Position numbers and translations under genes: made by a program. The notes under the pieces were generated by a model that was not told where the DNA came from, ran no database searches, and was given only the letters and a program-made list of their open reading frames with translations. Source: Drosophila pseudoobscura (taxonomy: Eukaryota; Arthropoda; Insecta; Diptera; Drosophilidae). Taken from it: 64,000 nt of DNA. Shown here one piece after another: positions 38,437 through 51,757 of this stretch (positions are counted from its first letter, which is position 1; the number at the start of each line of letters is the position of its first letter). Where the stretch lies: assembly GCF_009870125.1 (NCBI RefSeq), contig NC_046679.1:186001-250000 (forward strand). The letters are read 5' to 3'.

Positions 38437-39539
38437 TTTCTCAAGCTCTGTGTCCGAGCCTTGAAGGCCGATAGGAGGGAGTGTTGGCTAATTGACCGTG
38501 TGGGAGGTAACGGACCGTGTAAATTTCAATTAAATTTTAAAATTCGTAATTGACTCGAGATGGTCATGGCTGGAGCAGCGAGAGCAATAACACATGCTGC
38601 GCATTGCGTATACGCCATGTCCACGCTCTGCTTCTACTCAGCTGCGGTGTCCCGTTTGCGGCTGCCTCGTCCTCAGTGCTACTCGATGTTTTCTATTAAT
38701 TTTGTTTCCTTTTCTGTATCTGCTTTGTTGCTTGTTGTAGCTGTCACAGGGGAGTGTGGAAGTGTATTAGCTGGAAAAATAAAGATATGAAACGCAGTTT
38801 TTGTAATTTATTGTTATTTCAATCATTATAAACTTATCCTATTACGGCGAATGTGCCAGAAATTTTTCAATCAGAATTCAAATCAGAACTAGTTGATTAC
38901 ATACTCATGGATTACATTGCAAAGTTTACGCACCTCTTTAGCTAGTGTGGGGATGAGTAATAGGAAATCTATCCTATATACTCGAATATATACTTAACAG
39001 CTACTTAGTTCACTTTCCAAGCCGAGCTTTAAGCCTCGCCGCAGCACTCTTATCACAGCGTCTATCACAAAAGCGTCTAGAGGAGAATTTCTACTGTGTG
39101 TATGTGTCTGTGTGTGAGTGCGTGATAAGAAAGTAATAAGTTAGTCTCTCAAAAGCTCTAGCTATTTTATGCATACATATATGTATGTACAAACATGCAT
39201 ATACACATATGCATATTTCAACGCATTATTTAATTAATTTTTCTGCCGTTTATTTTAATTATGTGGAAAAAAACTTAAACGGACGTGTACTTCTATTTCG
39301 CTACCTTCTTACCTTCGATCACCCTCACGTCAATCCACTAGACTCTGGATCCCTTAGAAGCTTGCCTACTCTATCATGGTTTTATATTCTCCGAGTACCG
39401 GGTACAAAGAGAGAAAAAACTTAATCATTGTTCGGGACGTTTGTTACTCATACTCATGAAAGGGAAAAATTAATTGTGGTTATTTTTTAATGTAATAAAT
39501 TGATAAATATTTGCCAAAAATACGTTAAATGGAACTCGA
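38437..39539. other. Upstream region of AdoR
   Basis: No coding exon was recognised. This should include the AdoR 5' UTR and possibly its promoter. An ATG/CAT microsatellite is near 39175-39215. Confidence 0.4.
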
Positions 39540-39547
39540 TATCGATA
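39540..39547. promoter_or_regulatory. DRE-like site TATCGATA
   Basis: Perfect TATCGATA 28 bp before the ATG of the small spliced frame at 39575. It may mark a promoter of its own within this long spacer. Confidence 0.4.
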
Positions 39548-39574
39548 ACGACGAGCGGCGAGTGACTAGAAAAC

Positions 39575-39727
39575 ATGGCATCAAATCCCATTTTCAATGC
39601 ACCGACTGTGAGATACTCTTGAAAACATAATTCTGACTCACTCCAGCCTTTTGTGTTTTTCAAGGCAATCAATAATCAGGTTTATGTTGAAAACACTCAA
39701 GGTTTCAAATTTACGCAGTTCTTCTAG
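39575..39727 (+). CDS. Candidate two-exon micro-ORF (31 aa), unrecognised
   Basis: The ATG at 39575 sits in a strong fly start context (AAACATGG). Exon 39575-39607 encodes MASNPIFNAPT and ends at a GTGAGA donor. A 57-nt intron with a T-rich acceptor (TTGTGTTTTTCAAG) leads in phase 0 to exon 39665-39727, encoding AINNQVYVENTQGFKFTQFF and a TAG stop. The first frame would otherwise stop four codons into the intron. A DRE-like site lies just upstream. There is no signal peptide, membrane helix or known motif. This could be a microprotein gene, the surviving 5' end of a larger duplicated gene, or chance. Confidence 0.3.
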
Positions 39728-42700
39728 GGATAGAAAATAGTGTATATATTGCACATAAATACATATGTATGTACTCATCTTCATATTAGAGACTACCCTA
39801 CCTACGCGTATGCGGAGTATTTTTTCGATATCTCCTTTGTATGCAGCAAATACAAAGCCGTAAAAGTAAACATTGGGGCCCAGTCCCGGACAGCAACAAA
39901 ATCAATTGCTAGACAATCGAACTGAAGCGGAGATGGGAGTGGCGAGGACGCAACTTGGGCCAGAAGGCACACACAGTCATTGACACCCCATAAATAACCG
40001 AGCATCCAAGCGTGTATATCCGCAAGGATATCTCGCCTGTTAGGCGCAGCCCGAGCGGGAGAGAGCCAGGGAGCAGCGGGGGGTGATAATAGCATGGACT
40101 GGGATTTGTTCTACAGCGGGAAGTCATGGAAATCGATCAAAAAGCGTGTGAATTGGTCTTATTTTATAGTTACTAGGAACAAAAGCAAGATAAAATTACA
40201 TTGGGGGAAGAGCAGTTGAGTTTAAAAGAGCTGACTGCTCAATCATTTGGTCGAGGGTTTTGGCTGTGAAAGTGCATCCATCAAGCTATGACAACAATTT
40301 GCGGTACATGGAAACGTTTTCCATTTAATTGGCCCACCTTCGACCTGCTCGCTTTGCTCCTTGCGGTCTTACGATTCATCAACTTAGTCGTGGCAGTTGC
40401 CGCTAAGTGAAAAGCAGCAAGTGGAAAATGAAGAGCATAGAGTGTGGGGTAGGCACTTCATCAAGCCTGAGCACTTAGGGCCAGACACTAGCCCGCTCTG
40501 ACCTGAGACTTTCCTCGTAGAAAGGCTTGTCAAATTATCGGTGTTCTTCAGCCAGCCCTTATGGAAGACACTCACTTATTGCCCAACTTATTGGCAATGG
40601 AATTTATGTTGCTTTTTCACAAAGCTGTTATCCTCCTGCTCTGTCTCAACGAAACTCCCCGTGGACCGAGCTCGCTTGCGTGTTAAGCTGGGTCGACATT
40701 TGGAGCAAGTCGATTCGCTTAATTGCCTTTTGCCTAATTAATTCAATCGAGCAGGAGCAGGAGGACAGCACGACCCCAGGAGCACCAGGAGCTATCCAGC
40801 AACAGACAAAAGGCCACAGGCGGCATTTGCATTCCATTCCATTTCTATTTCCATTTCTGTTAAAAACTCAATCAACAAATGGTACTGCAATTGCGACAGG
40901 GTGCTGATTTAATTAATTTGGCAAGCACAATTAGCGATCGCCGTGGCCGTGGGCTGTGTGACGGAGCGCTCAAAGTGTCGCCGCCTAAGAGCGGCCCAGT
41001 TCACTGCACTCGACACCTCCAACCTATATAAATTGTTTGAATTCATTAGGTGTGCCTTATGAGGCGCTGTGAATGACGAGCAGAATCACAAGCCAGAGCT
41101 TTGACATGGCCATAATTTGAATCACTGCCTGGGCCATGGGTTATGGAATGCCTTGTTAGTGCTTAGTACGTGACTGGTTAGCGGAATCCAAATTGGCTTA
41201 CAGTGGCCAAGAAGACGCAGTACTCATGCTCAAGGCAGCATGGCTCCTTTCAGCCATTACTCATACGCTCCATATCTAGGGCCTCCTGCAACTGTTTAAA
41301 CTTTGCGCATTTGTCAGGCGCATGCCAGGGTTGGAGGTGGAGCCACGAAATCCAAGGCCTCGCTGTGCCTAATCGCCCCTCGAATCTTTTAGCTGCAAGT
41401 GCAAAAACTGTCAAAATCAGTTTCTGTTTATTACCCTGTCGCCATCAAATTGGTTCTCTTTTCTTGGTCTTGCTGCAAGAGAATCACCCAAAAAGTGTTT
41501 CCAGCTCGTTGCATCGACACACCAAGTCCGGGACCTCTTCCCTCTCCACGTTGCTTGTCAGCAGATAAAACGCTTTTCTACTACACGACATTATCTTAAT
41601 TATTAACATTATCTATTATAAATGTATCTCTCCTTATGCGTCAAAAGAAAGTGCGTTTTAAGTTTATTTTCCATTTTCCTTTGGACCATTTGTCTTCGTT
41701 GCGTTTTTTGTGCGTGGTCATCGTCGTCACTTCACACGTTTAATTAAAGCCACGAGAGAACTGCAGCGAAACCGCACACAGCGCGCAAGCAGCCTGAGGA
41801 CATGATGCGCCAATTCTTCCTGCTTTGCTAAACTGGCAAATTAATTATAAAGGTTTTTCTTCTATAATTGAAATAGTTCATTCAATTTACTCTATTGTAC
41901 CCTTGTAACCCACTTTACCCTATATCTATTTCAAGAGCCTATTTTGATTGTGGGCAGATATTGGTAGGCAATGAATGAAACTACGTTGGGTAGTATTAAA
42001 TCCACCAGCACCATAAATAGCTAAAATCTTCCCACGTCACAGAGTGGTTATCTCCAAATTGTCATTGCTAATATCGGATTCCGATGCATTACATCCCCAA
42101 TTCAGGTCTGCAATTGCTAGTTGCGTTTGCATTGCATGTTACCGTCACGTGCGAGGGACTGCAACTCAATAGGGGAAGTGGACATTCATACTAGCCCAGT
42201 CCTACAGGGTACTCGGAATCCCCTTGGCAGGAATGAATACTCGCCCAGTTCCGGACTCAGCTCTATGGAAACCCCTATAGTCTCCGGGGCACATGTGACG
42301 AGCTTCCCATGTCAACGCGCTGGCATGTTGATAGATAAGTCAACCCCGGGTCTGGCTATGTCCCTGCTGCCAGTAGATAAATACGCCCAGCAAAAGTCCC
42401 GGGTGAATAATACCTCACCAGCAATACAATGTACAATGCTAAGTTATGCCATGGAAGTGGGAAGGATGGCTCTCAATTCGGCAATCGGCAGTCAGCAATC
42501 GGCCTAAGAGTTATATGACAGAGACACGAGTAAAGTCCGGCGGCTACCGCATTGCCCAGTGACAGGGTGACGGGGTGACAGTAACAGTCACAGTACGGGT
42601 GATAGTGATAGCGATAGGGTGGGCCTATTCCCTTCGCCTTCTCACCTTTTGTCCTGCCAAATACGAGATCAGCCTTTCAACCTGCTATCTTCTCTCCACT

Positions 42701-45700
42701 ATTTTGGCCGGCCAGTGGTGTTAACATATGAGTAAATTGTACGTAATTAAATGTTATGAGTTTGTTATCTTCGGACCTGCTATTTCCGTACGCACAAAAC
42801 GTTGCTAGCAATGCTCTTTCGGGTTCGACGCTGCTTCCCCATTGATTCACATTCATATGTGGTACCCAATACCCTATCGGAGGGTGGTTGAACAGCGAGC
42901 AGACAGTCAAATCAATCAAGCAGGAAGACAGACAGTACCACAATTGGACAATATAGGGCGTTATTGCTTTCATTTCTTGCTGCTGACCTTACAAGGGTGC
43001 GTATGAACAATATTTCGGGACTCAATTCCTGCATGGTCCAATTCCCCAGATGCAGCGCTTGCTCCATGCCAGCTGCCATCTTAATTTCATTTTCTATTCA
43101 GTGGAAACCATAAAGGAGCGAGACTTCCCAGCCTCCTCTCCCTTGATGCTGATTCTTGTTTTCTTTACTGCCATTAGGAGGTCCTGTGATTGAATTCGCC
43201 TTACGCATGAAGAGTCAAAAAGAGTCAGAGGCCAAATCCATCAGACTCCTCCCAGCCCTCCTAGAGCCCAATGTTTTAAGGCGGCATAAGACGTCCGCTG
43301 CCAAGGACAAATGGCAGGCGATGAAGTCAAGGCTTTGCATAAGCATCTGCCTGAGTTTTCTTTAAAGGGGTTGACACAGAAATCGGGCGAAAAACGGCTC
43401 AGGAGAGGAAGAGCGCATATATTTATAGATCCTATAAAGATTCTATTGATGTTTGCTTGTTCTACAACAGCCTCATCCTGGACATTCCCTATGTGTCCAA
43501 TGGTTTGGCAGTTTGGCAGATTGGTATTTCATTGTCAACACTCACCCATCCGCCATCACCTGGAATGGGAGCAGCATCCACATCTCCGTCGACGGAGGGC
43601 AGCACACATCGTTTGCATTTCTGTTGATTTTGGCGCAATGACACGCAGCTCGTTACAGTTGCCGCCTTGCTGCTCCTGGCCCCGGCCTGTCGTCCTTTTC
43701 CCTCCAGGTCCCTGTCCCCACCCTATTTCGAAAGTTTTGCGCATCAGCTACGAGGAGCCCAATACATGAGTCCCTGTGCGACTGGAGAGCTTATGTCCTG
43801 TCAGCTCTGCATTGGGAATGTCGTGAGAGGACAAACAGGAGAGTATAAGGAATGTCTGGGTGAGAGAGTGTGAAGAAGGTTTTCACTGTTTATGGCGCAT
43901 TAACCTAGCGAGGGTCAGCTCTGAAAGAATCTCTTTGAACGATGTTTAAACACAACTTCACTCCTTCATCCACTTGTTGGTCGACTGGAAAGGTCTTTGC
44001 AAGTTAAGCCGAAGTTTCAGTACTAGGAAGTTGTTTCCATCGTTGCTGGCAGTTAAATTTAATTATGATGCCCAAAAGCAGACCTTCAGTTTCTCTACCC
44101 ACCATCAATTGCCTGTAACTGGAGCCGGGAGTTGGGGATGGAGCCATAGGCCGGCAATAGTCGGTTAATGATGTGTGGAGATGTTCATTATAGCCCTTGT
44201 GGACGTGACCATTGAGGGCCATCCATTATCCTTTTGCTTATGTGCTGGTGCCGTAGTTAAAACAAAAAGCAGGGCAACAAGTGGCGCACTTTGTTGAAAC
44301 TTAATAACTTGGCAGATACAGCGGCAGCACTGGAAGTTGTCTTTGCCTGGTCTTAGCCGCTTTGGACTGAAGTTTCCCATTTCCGGCGGATGTGACTCGC
44401 ATAGTCACAGCCGGGGTTGGTAGCGCAACAAAGTTGCACATACATTAATGCAGGCAGCGTGCTGAGCCCCCACCCACTATTTCGTTCCTTTTCCTTCACT
44501 GTGCGAATGCCATTCAAATCGTTTTAATGATTGGCGGATTTGCATTTAAACGATCTTTGTCAGCCATAGAATTGTTCAACTGATATTTATAATACCGGAC
44601 CCAAAATGGCAGTAGCACAGCCAGCAGTAGCACCCGTCGATATTCTGGGATGCGCAGTTATAAAAATTATTAAAATCCAATTCGTATTCGCACATTTTTG
44701 GGCCATGACGTTAAAGTGAATTGGATAGGAACAGGATTGTCGCGTGTCGACGTGCACCAGCTCAGGTAAGCCATGGCGCCCAGCCATGTCGATTGTATAT
44801 CAATCGATGGATGTAGAGAGCAAATTTTGGTGCCTCAGCTGGATTGTCGAGGGCTGGTTCCACCCGGTACCCAATTGAGTGTTGAGTCACCAATTAGATG
44901 GGTCGAGAGATGTTCTATGAATACGAGGGACTAATGACATACATCAACAAACAATATTCCATTCTTTGAGGTGCCAAAAGGGTGAATTATCACTTTGAGC
45001 GGTTGCCCCGATACCGATGACTGTTTTGCTTACTTCCATATCTGCCGGTGGAGGCGTCCAAATGTTTCCCAGCAATTTGAGCATAATTAATTCAGGGCAA
45101 GCGCCCCCACTTGTTAATTATTCACGCAGACAAATGTTATAACTGACCAGCTGACTGAACCCGAATCCGAACCTGCACATAGAGTCGGACCCCGAGTAGC
45201 AACCACGACGAACATGTGCATCGCATTCCCTGATTTCCAATTTCTGCTGTTCCGAGCACTGGTGACTCTTGATGGCTGCGAAGATTTGCACAGTACATTG
45301 ATTTGCCCCCATATTATTTTCCCTTCCGTCCTCCACCGACTTCGTCACGAGCAAACAGCGAGGGGCCGACTCTGAATCATGTCTCGACGCTTTGTTCTAT
45401 TTTTGTATTATGTAAAATTTTCAGATATAATAATTTCTTATATTCGGCATGGCCAGACGATGCTTAGGGTGGCTGGTCTTGTGCTGACTTGTGTGCGCTG
45501 CATGCGATAAAGAAGAAGAGCAGCCCAAGTAATCCACTCAAGGTGCCAACACCGCGCCACTGACCCTCCCTGTTGGGTGCTGCCCCATGTGGTGGCATCA
45601 TTTGAGGGAACTAATCCTCGGTTGGAAGCTGCAATGACAACTGCAATATGAAAGTTTATTTGCTCTGACGAATGAAAGGACATAAGCGGTATACTCCAAA

Positions 45701-48700
45701 AGTTGTTAATTGGTTTCTTGCTCTTCCTCTGATAAATTCATTGTAATTGCATATATTGCAATTTGAATATGTATTGTGTATTGGACGGCACAAATGTAGT
45801 TGCATAGCAAGGTGGCTGGGGAACACTTCGGATATAATGACGATGGCAATTGACGCCGCTTTTGCGAATTAAAGCAACCCTTCATCCACAGTCACATCAA
45901 AAGCAACAATCCAGACTGGCGGCTAAAGAGCCGCGCTTAATTGGCTCACTCAAGCACACGTCCTTTCGGCGTGGCTCCCTTTATTCAGTGCACTTGGGTC
46001 TTTATCATCAGGTTGTAAAAATACCCATAAAGAGCGCTATTAAATGGCTAAGTGATGTCAACATTAGGTGAGCTACACTATCCCTCACTACCAAATTCTG
46101 CCCCGCAAGTCGGTCGAGTTCATCCACTGGGATTTGCAATATGTCGCCAGCATATTCATCATGCCCCACACCTTAAACCCCCCCTCTATCGCTATCAAAA
46201 TATTGACAATTGGTCTTTAGTTGGCGTGAAGGTCGACTGCACATTAACTGAACACTCATACAAGGACACGAGTCGCTCTAATGGAGACTCGGTCAGGGCT
46301 CTGAAAGTGGGGGTTGGATGAGGGTCCGTGAGACCGTAAGGGCGTGGTCGAGTAAATCGGCGACACTTTCGAGCCAACTTTTTGGCACATTGTTAGGTGG
46401 AGCTTGCGGGCGAAATTATCATTGCAATTATCTTCTAATTGAATGCTAATTTTAGGCCGCGGCCCACTTATGTTTGCCTGTGCCCCCGCCACTGCGGACT
46501 TGCTAAAATCCCAGGCTGTTTACTGCTTCGTGACTTAGTTGAAATTTGGATAATCGAATCGGAATCAGATGTGTCTTGTGTTGACTTTGGCCAACTCTAG
46601 CCAAATGAAAAGCGGCTCTCGGCATCGACTCGGTTTCGGACCTGAATTTTGACATGTGCTGACGTCGTTGTCGATGGTGATGATGTTGACCGGGCTTTTG
46701 CTTACGGAATATTTATTGAAGCAATTGGGATGGATAGACACACATGACTAAATGTATCTGGTAGTGCCAGGTCGTACCAGAAGGGAAGGTGGAGACCTAA
46801 TAAATCCTTCTATGGCTGGGCGAACACTCGCTCTCTGTAGAGGAAGGCCATACGTGAGAACCCAACGTTAAGCCTTTGGAATTTGAAAAGTGGCTGAAAT
46901 ATAGCCCCAGACTCGTACTGTCCCCTGAGTGAAAGTTCAACGTAAGGGCGCGGTCATCTTTGATTATTCTCGGGCCCGTCCGCAAGTGCATTGTGTCTTT
47001 CACTGACTGAATGCAATACTGACCGAATGCACAGGCTTTTGGAGGCCTAACCGGAAACTTTTAATTTAATTAATTTGTACACAAAGGCGCAATCAACAGA
47101 AGGCGGTCTTCCAACCCGGTGTCTGGCCCCCGACACGCCCCCTTTTCCCTCACTGTACGGACTGGCATGGGAATAGCGGATACCAGCGCCGCGTGCATCT
47201 GCTAGATACCCGAAGTAGTAGTTTCAGATACTTTATGTGTATGTAGATAGATAGATACTCATAGATAGACCGCTTCTCACTGGCTGTTTGTCGAGATAGA
47301 GGGCTTTGATGTTCACTAGGTTTGCTCGGTTCGTTTCGACTAGTTTCGGTTCGAGAGCAATTCCGAAAATTTGCCATAATTCGGGCGGGCAGGAAAGAAG
47401 ATGCGAGATTCGTCTTAATCGAATGCGAACTGCAGTTGGCTTTGACATGGGGCTAGGCTGGGTTAGTATGGGACGGGATGGCGCAACAGGTGAACTCTGT
47501 TTATTGATGCAGTCATTTCGCTAATTCGTTTGTTCGAGATGATTTAATGGTCTGCCACTGACACGGCCACTGGGATTTGGAGGACATGCGGAGGAGCGAT
47601 GGATGAACGATGCCCGGATATGACAGTTATCAATTAGCCATTGGCGATATCTACCCCTTGCTCGGAAATGCGGTGCAAGCAACAGGTGAGGGATATACTC
47701 TGTCCGCGTGATATTGGTTCTTGGGTTAATTTTTAGTTCGGTTCGGGGTAGAGCGTAAACCCTATTTGGCCTGTGAGTTGGGCCTAATATGTACGAATCT
47801 TATTGATTTTTATTTGGCCCTTAGGGGCTTAGCATATGTTGTATACTTTTCCACTGCGAGCACATTTATATTATTTAGACAAATGCTCGGCAATAAAGAG
47901 TGCTATAAAGACGCCTGCCGCAAATTGCCGAGAGAAAAACTAGTTACCTGGAAACACGGGAATCGATCGCTGATCGACTTTTTCTGTGTGTATCACTTTT
48001 ATGCTCCTTGCTCTTTGGCACTTTTGGAGGAGTCCCTTTGATGGGTTTGTTAGTTACTACTGCCTATCGATAGGAAGACTGCACCCGGATCGGGACTTGA
48101 TTGCACAGCACTAACACATATAGCACCAACCGCTACCAACAGCCACCAATAACCTGTTGCGCCTTGATAATCTCTCTTTTTTTTGTCCGCGAAGGCGCTA
48201 ATTCAATTGACACTTGTCGGCTACGGTGCCAATAAAAATTCGGATGGAAAACTTTTCCAAGCGCTTTAGTTTGGCATTTCATTGATATTCGCACTGAATT
48301 TGCTTATTAATTATTTCATGGCACTCGTGTTCAAATCCGAACCTAAATTCCAAATGAAAAATTCAAATGCGAAATTCTTCCGCGTTGGCCAACGCTCGAC
48401 GGCAAAATGCGCGAGCGTTTCGCATGGATTCGGATGCAGAGGCTCTGGGTAGCCAACCCTCCACCACAAGCATGTCGGGCGGTGAGTAAGGGTGTGTGGT
48501 GTATTTTGCGGGAGTGAGGTGAGTTCGGACTATGGCTGCCCACCCACTGAGGCTCGCGTCATTGGCGACGCGGAAACAATCATAAAAAAGGGAGAAATAA
48601 ATAAAATATGTTGAGGTTTACGGTTTATGGCAGTCGCATTCGTGGTGAGATTTCCGTTTTCTATTTTGGGCCGATGTAAATCTTTCTTACACCCTCAGGG

Positions 48701-50998
48701 ACACATAATTGAGACGTGAACATAAGCATATAAATATTTACTCTCAGTTCTGTGGTTCTTTGCCTGCTTAATGAATTTGAGTGGCCGCAAGAATTGACGG
48801 CACTTTCAATCAATCGACTCATTGAAATTGATGACCCACTGGTTGCCCCGGCGACAGGAGCCGAAAAGCTGATCGAATCGGATCGGATCGGATTGGGTGG
48901 AGGCACCAACTTGAGTGACATTGGAAACAAGGAGAAAAAAATGGAAGGGACTCGACTCAACATCAATGCGGATGTTGGCGTAAACGTGTCCAAGGGCACG
49001 CAGCCCCCACAATTATCATTTGGCCAAAATCAATTTGTGCGATTTTGTTGCTTTATGAGCTGCCATCTCTGTCAGCGCTCCCTCCCCTTCCCATACCCCA
49101 CTGCTTGTGAGCAGTTCATCAAAAAATTGTTGGCCGCATATTAATTGGCAGTCGTTGTTGCTACTGTTTCTGCTGTGAGCGATCGTATTGTATGTTATTA
49201 ATGCCTTCATATACTGGAAATATCATTTTATTGACATTTGGCGCACGTGATACGCCTGCAGAGCCGGCCACTCTCTGGCACCACCTCCGCCACCACATCC
49301 ACTGTTTGATTATAGGTAAGTAAACACTCGCTGCTTTAAATGAGCAAACAACCTCAAACAGTGGCTCCCAGTGATTGCTTTGCCGCTTGCTGGTTGCAGT
49401 CGGTGCGGCGTATAGCAGTCTTAACGGATTTTCGGGATAGCTAGACACTGCTGCAACTGTCATCACTAAAACCATAAACACGTGCCGCACATTGAATGGT
49501 CATTTGCACGTCCATTTTTGGTTCTGGACGGAAATTTCGTCAGAATCGTGTCCATAGACATGACCGCACTAAGTTGGCCGGAATTCTCATAATAAATTAA
49601 TTTGTTTTAATTTTTGAAAATTTAGTCGAGACTCCATCGCTCTATTGCCAACATTGCCAACCATTGGGAAAAAGTTTTAATGAAACCACAAAAAGCTTCG
49701 TTGCCAACCTTCCATTTTATTTTGAATATGTAAAAAGAATAAGACACATTGACATTCAAACGACAGTAGAATGTACATGTAGTATGTAGAATGGAAAATC
49801 GAAAAAACCCTCTATTTCCCGCTCAAATGTCGTATACGTGATTTGCAGTTTAACTTGAAGATCTTTAAACTATGGATCTGATGTGCATGGCTCCATTCAA
49901 AACACAAGCCCATGGGAGGATACGAGGATGTGTTGGCTTGACAGTTATCAGCATTTAGTTGTATAAGTAAGAATGAATAAGTGCGTCAAACAAAATGAAT
50001 GCGACGGAATAGAATTTATTAGACTTGTGAGGAAAATAGATAGATAGAAATATGAAAAGTTTCCGACCCATGGGCCATGGTTACCGTTTTTTTGGTTATT
50101 AATACAGACCTCTACATTAATTATTATTCTAATGGTTAGAAAGATAAAAGTCATGGCAAATATCGCAGCATTACGAGTACTAGGCAGAAACACTGACTTC
50201 TGGACGTTACACACATCCACTTACAACACAAATCTAATATACCCCTATACTCATTATGAGTATTGGGTATAATAACAATAGTCTGTAGATAGGATATTTA
50301 AACATTATATTATCCCTCACTAAACTGGCAATGAACTAGCTTTTCGTTTACTATGTGGATGTTTCCGGGCACATGTAGACCACTCGACTCCAACAATAGG
50401 AATCGGATATCGCAGCTTCCCCCCCTTCCTACGGGGGGAAATGGGAAGATGGGAATGCGAATGTAATGAGCAGAGAAGAGTGAATGGGGTGGATACCGTT
50501 TAGTTATTGTCGCAGCTTGTGGGAACTGAGCGATGGGCGTGGCGTGACACAATCTGCACTTGGCTGCACTCTTCAACGATTTCGCGTATTTAATTACTCT
50601 CTGCGGCCGCAACTGTTCCCAAACCCACCCCATTCCACAGGCTTGTCATGTTCGTTTGTATTGCATATCTATAACATATCCATTCCCTGCCATCTATACA
50701 TACACATATGTACATGTGCTATTTAAATATGGGCATTTCGTACCCAAGAGCTGAGCACTAAGAACATTTTAATTAATACGCAGCGCCTGGTCCGGGTCTG
50801 TGCTTCGGGACAGTTTCTGGTTCTGCTTCTGGTTGTTTGTCTGCTCGGGGGTCTAGTCTCAGTCTTCAGTGGGCCGCGAACGCGAATGATGTGCGCCGAG
50901 GGCCGCGATTCGAGTCGGTGTAAATAGGGAACGCCTTCAAGGTCTTGGGGACAGATTTCGTCAATCGGCAGAGACAGAGGCTTTGATTGTTTGGCGCC
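39728..50998. other. Long gene-free stretch (about 11 kb)
   Basis: Open frames here (for example near 42.1-42.5, 43.3-43.8 and 48.8-49.1 kb) lack domains, splice partners or plausible coding composition. Base composition is closer to balanced than in the 10-24 kb part, with many TTAATTA and CAATTAA words, as in fly regulatory DNA or large UTR introns. Likely content is distal AdoR promoter or introns and enhancers. No tRNA, rRNA or recognisable microRNA hairpin was found. Confidence 0.45.
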
Positions 50999-51661
50999 AT
51001 GTGCTGTTGGTGTGCACGAGTCTACTGGACGGTTCTGCACAACCTTTTTGCCCGCTTCCTCGGCAGTATCGAAGAGCAGAACTGCTGCCGCTGCTGCGCC
51101 GGGTACCAGCGTCAGGCGAGTGATGACGATGACGTCGATGTCGATGTCGATGTCGGCAAACAAGTTTCCGATACTGATGACGAACCACAGCAGCAGCCCC
51201 AGCGCGATTATGTCATTTCGGGTGAGTTCTCTCTGATTTCACGTGCTCTGGATGATCACTGATCACTCTCTACTTGAGCCGCAGATGATACAGAGGCAAA
51301 CTACTCGGAAATCGAGGAGCACAACATCGAGACTGAGGCCTACTACTTCACAGTGGACCGTCCCATTGCTGAGAGAATGCTGGCCGGAAGGGAGGACGGT
51401 GCTTGCCTTGTGCGACCTTTCAAGACCACCGACGTCTGTATTAAATACATCGTGAGTATCTGCGTCGGCGAACAGTTTTACCATCTGTTCGTGCGACAGA
51501 TAGACAGGAGGCAACGCTTCGCCATAGGACAGAAGAAGCTCCACGAGCGGATCTTTGCCTCTCCCCGCGACATCGTCGACTTCTATTCCGAGCACCCACT
51601 GCTCTGCACCAATAAAAGCCAGAGTCAGTGCGTTCGTCTGACGCCTATCAGCTATGCTTAG
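50999..51661 (+). CDS. Small SH2-domain adaptor, BLNK/SLP-76-like
   Basis: Exons 50999-51221 and 51285-51661, joined in phase 1 across a 63-nt intron, encode 199 aa. The N-terminus has clustered cysteines (MCCWCARVYW, CCRCC at 29-33) around a hydrophobic stretch, suggesting palmitoylation and membrane anchoring. An acidic Asp-Val repeat (42-52) and a Gln-rich segment follow. From about residue 93 to the end is one SH2 domain: the phosphotyrosine-binding Arg is R118 in GACLVRPF, and FYHLFVRQIDRRQRFAIGQK and the SPRDIVDFYSEHPLL helix fit best the C-terminal SH2 of BLNK/SLP-76/CLNK adaptors. Tyr81 (NYSEIEE) is a possible phosphorylation site. No kinase or SH3 part is present, so it would act as a membrane-linked adaptor. 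It converges on the gene ending at 51758, only 96 bp away. Confidence 0.85.
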
Positions 51662-51757
51662 ATAGAGTTAATCTTTATTAAGTAAGAGTTGAAATATGTA
51701 CAAATTGTGTAAAAGTATCTTAAGATAAGTTGGGTATGGTTTGTTCCGTCCCGGACC

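Noticed and set aside
42121-42507. 128-codon plus-strand open frame
   Set aside because: No ATG context, domain or splice partner, and random-like amino-acid composition.
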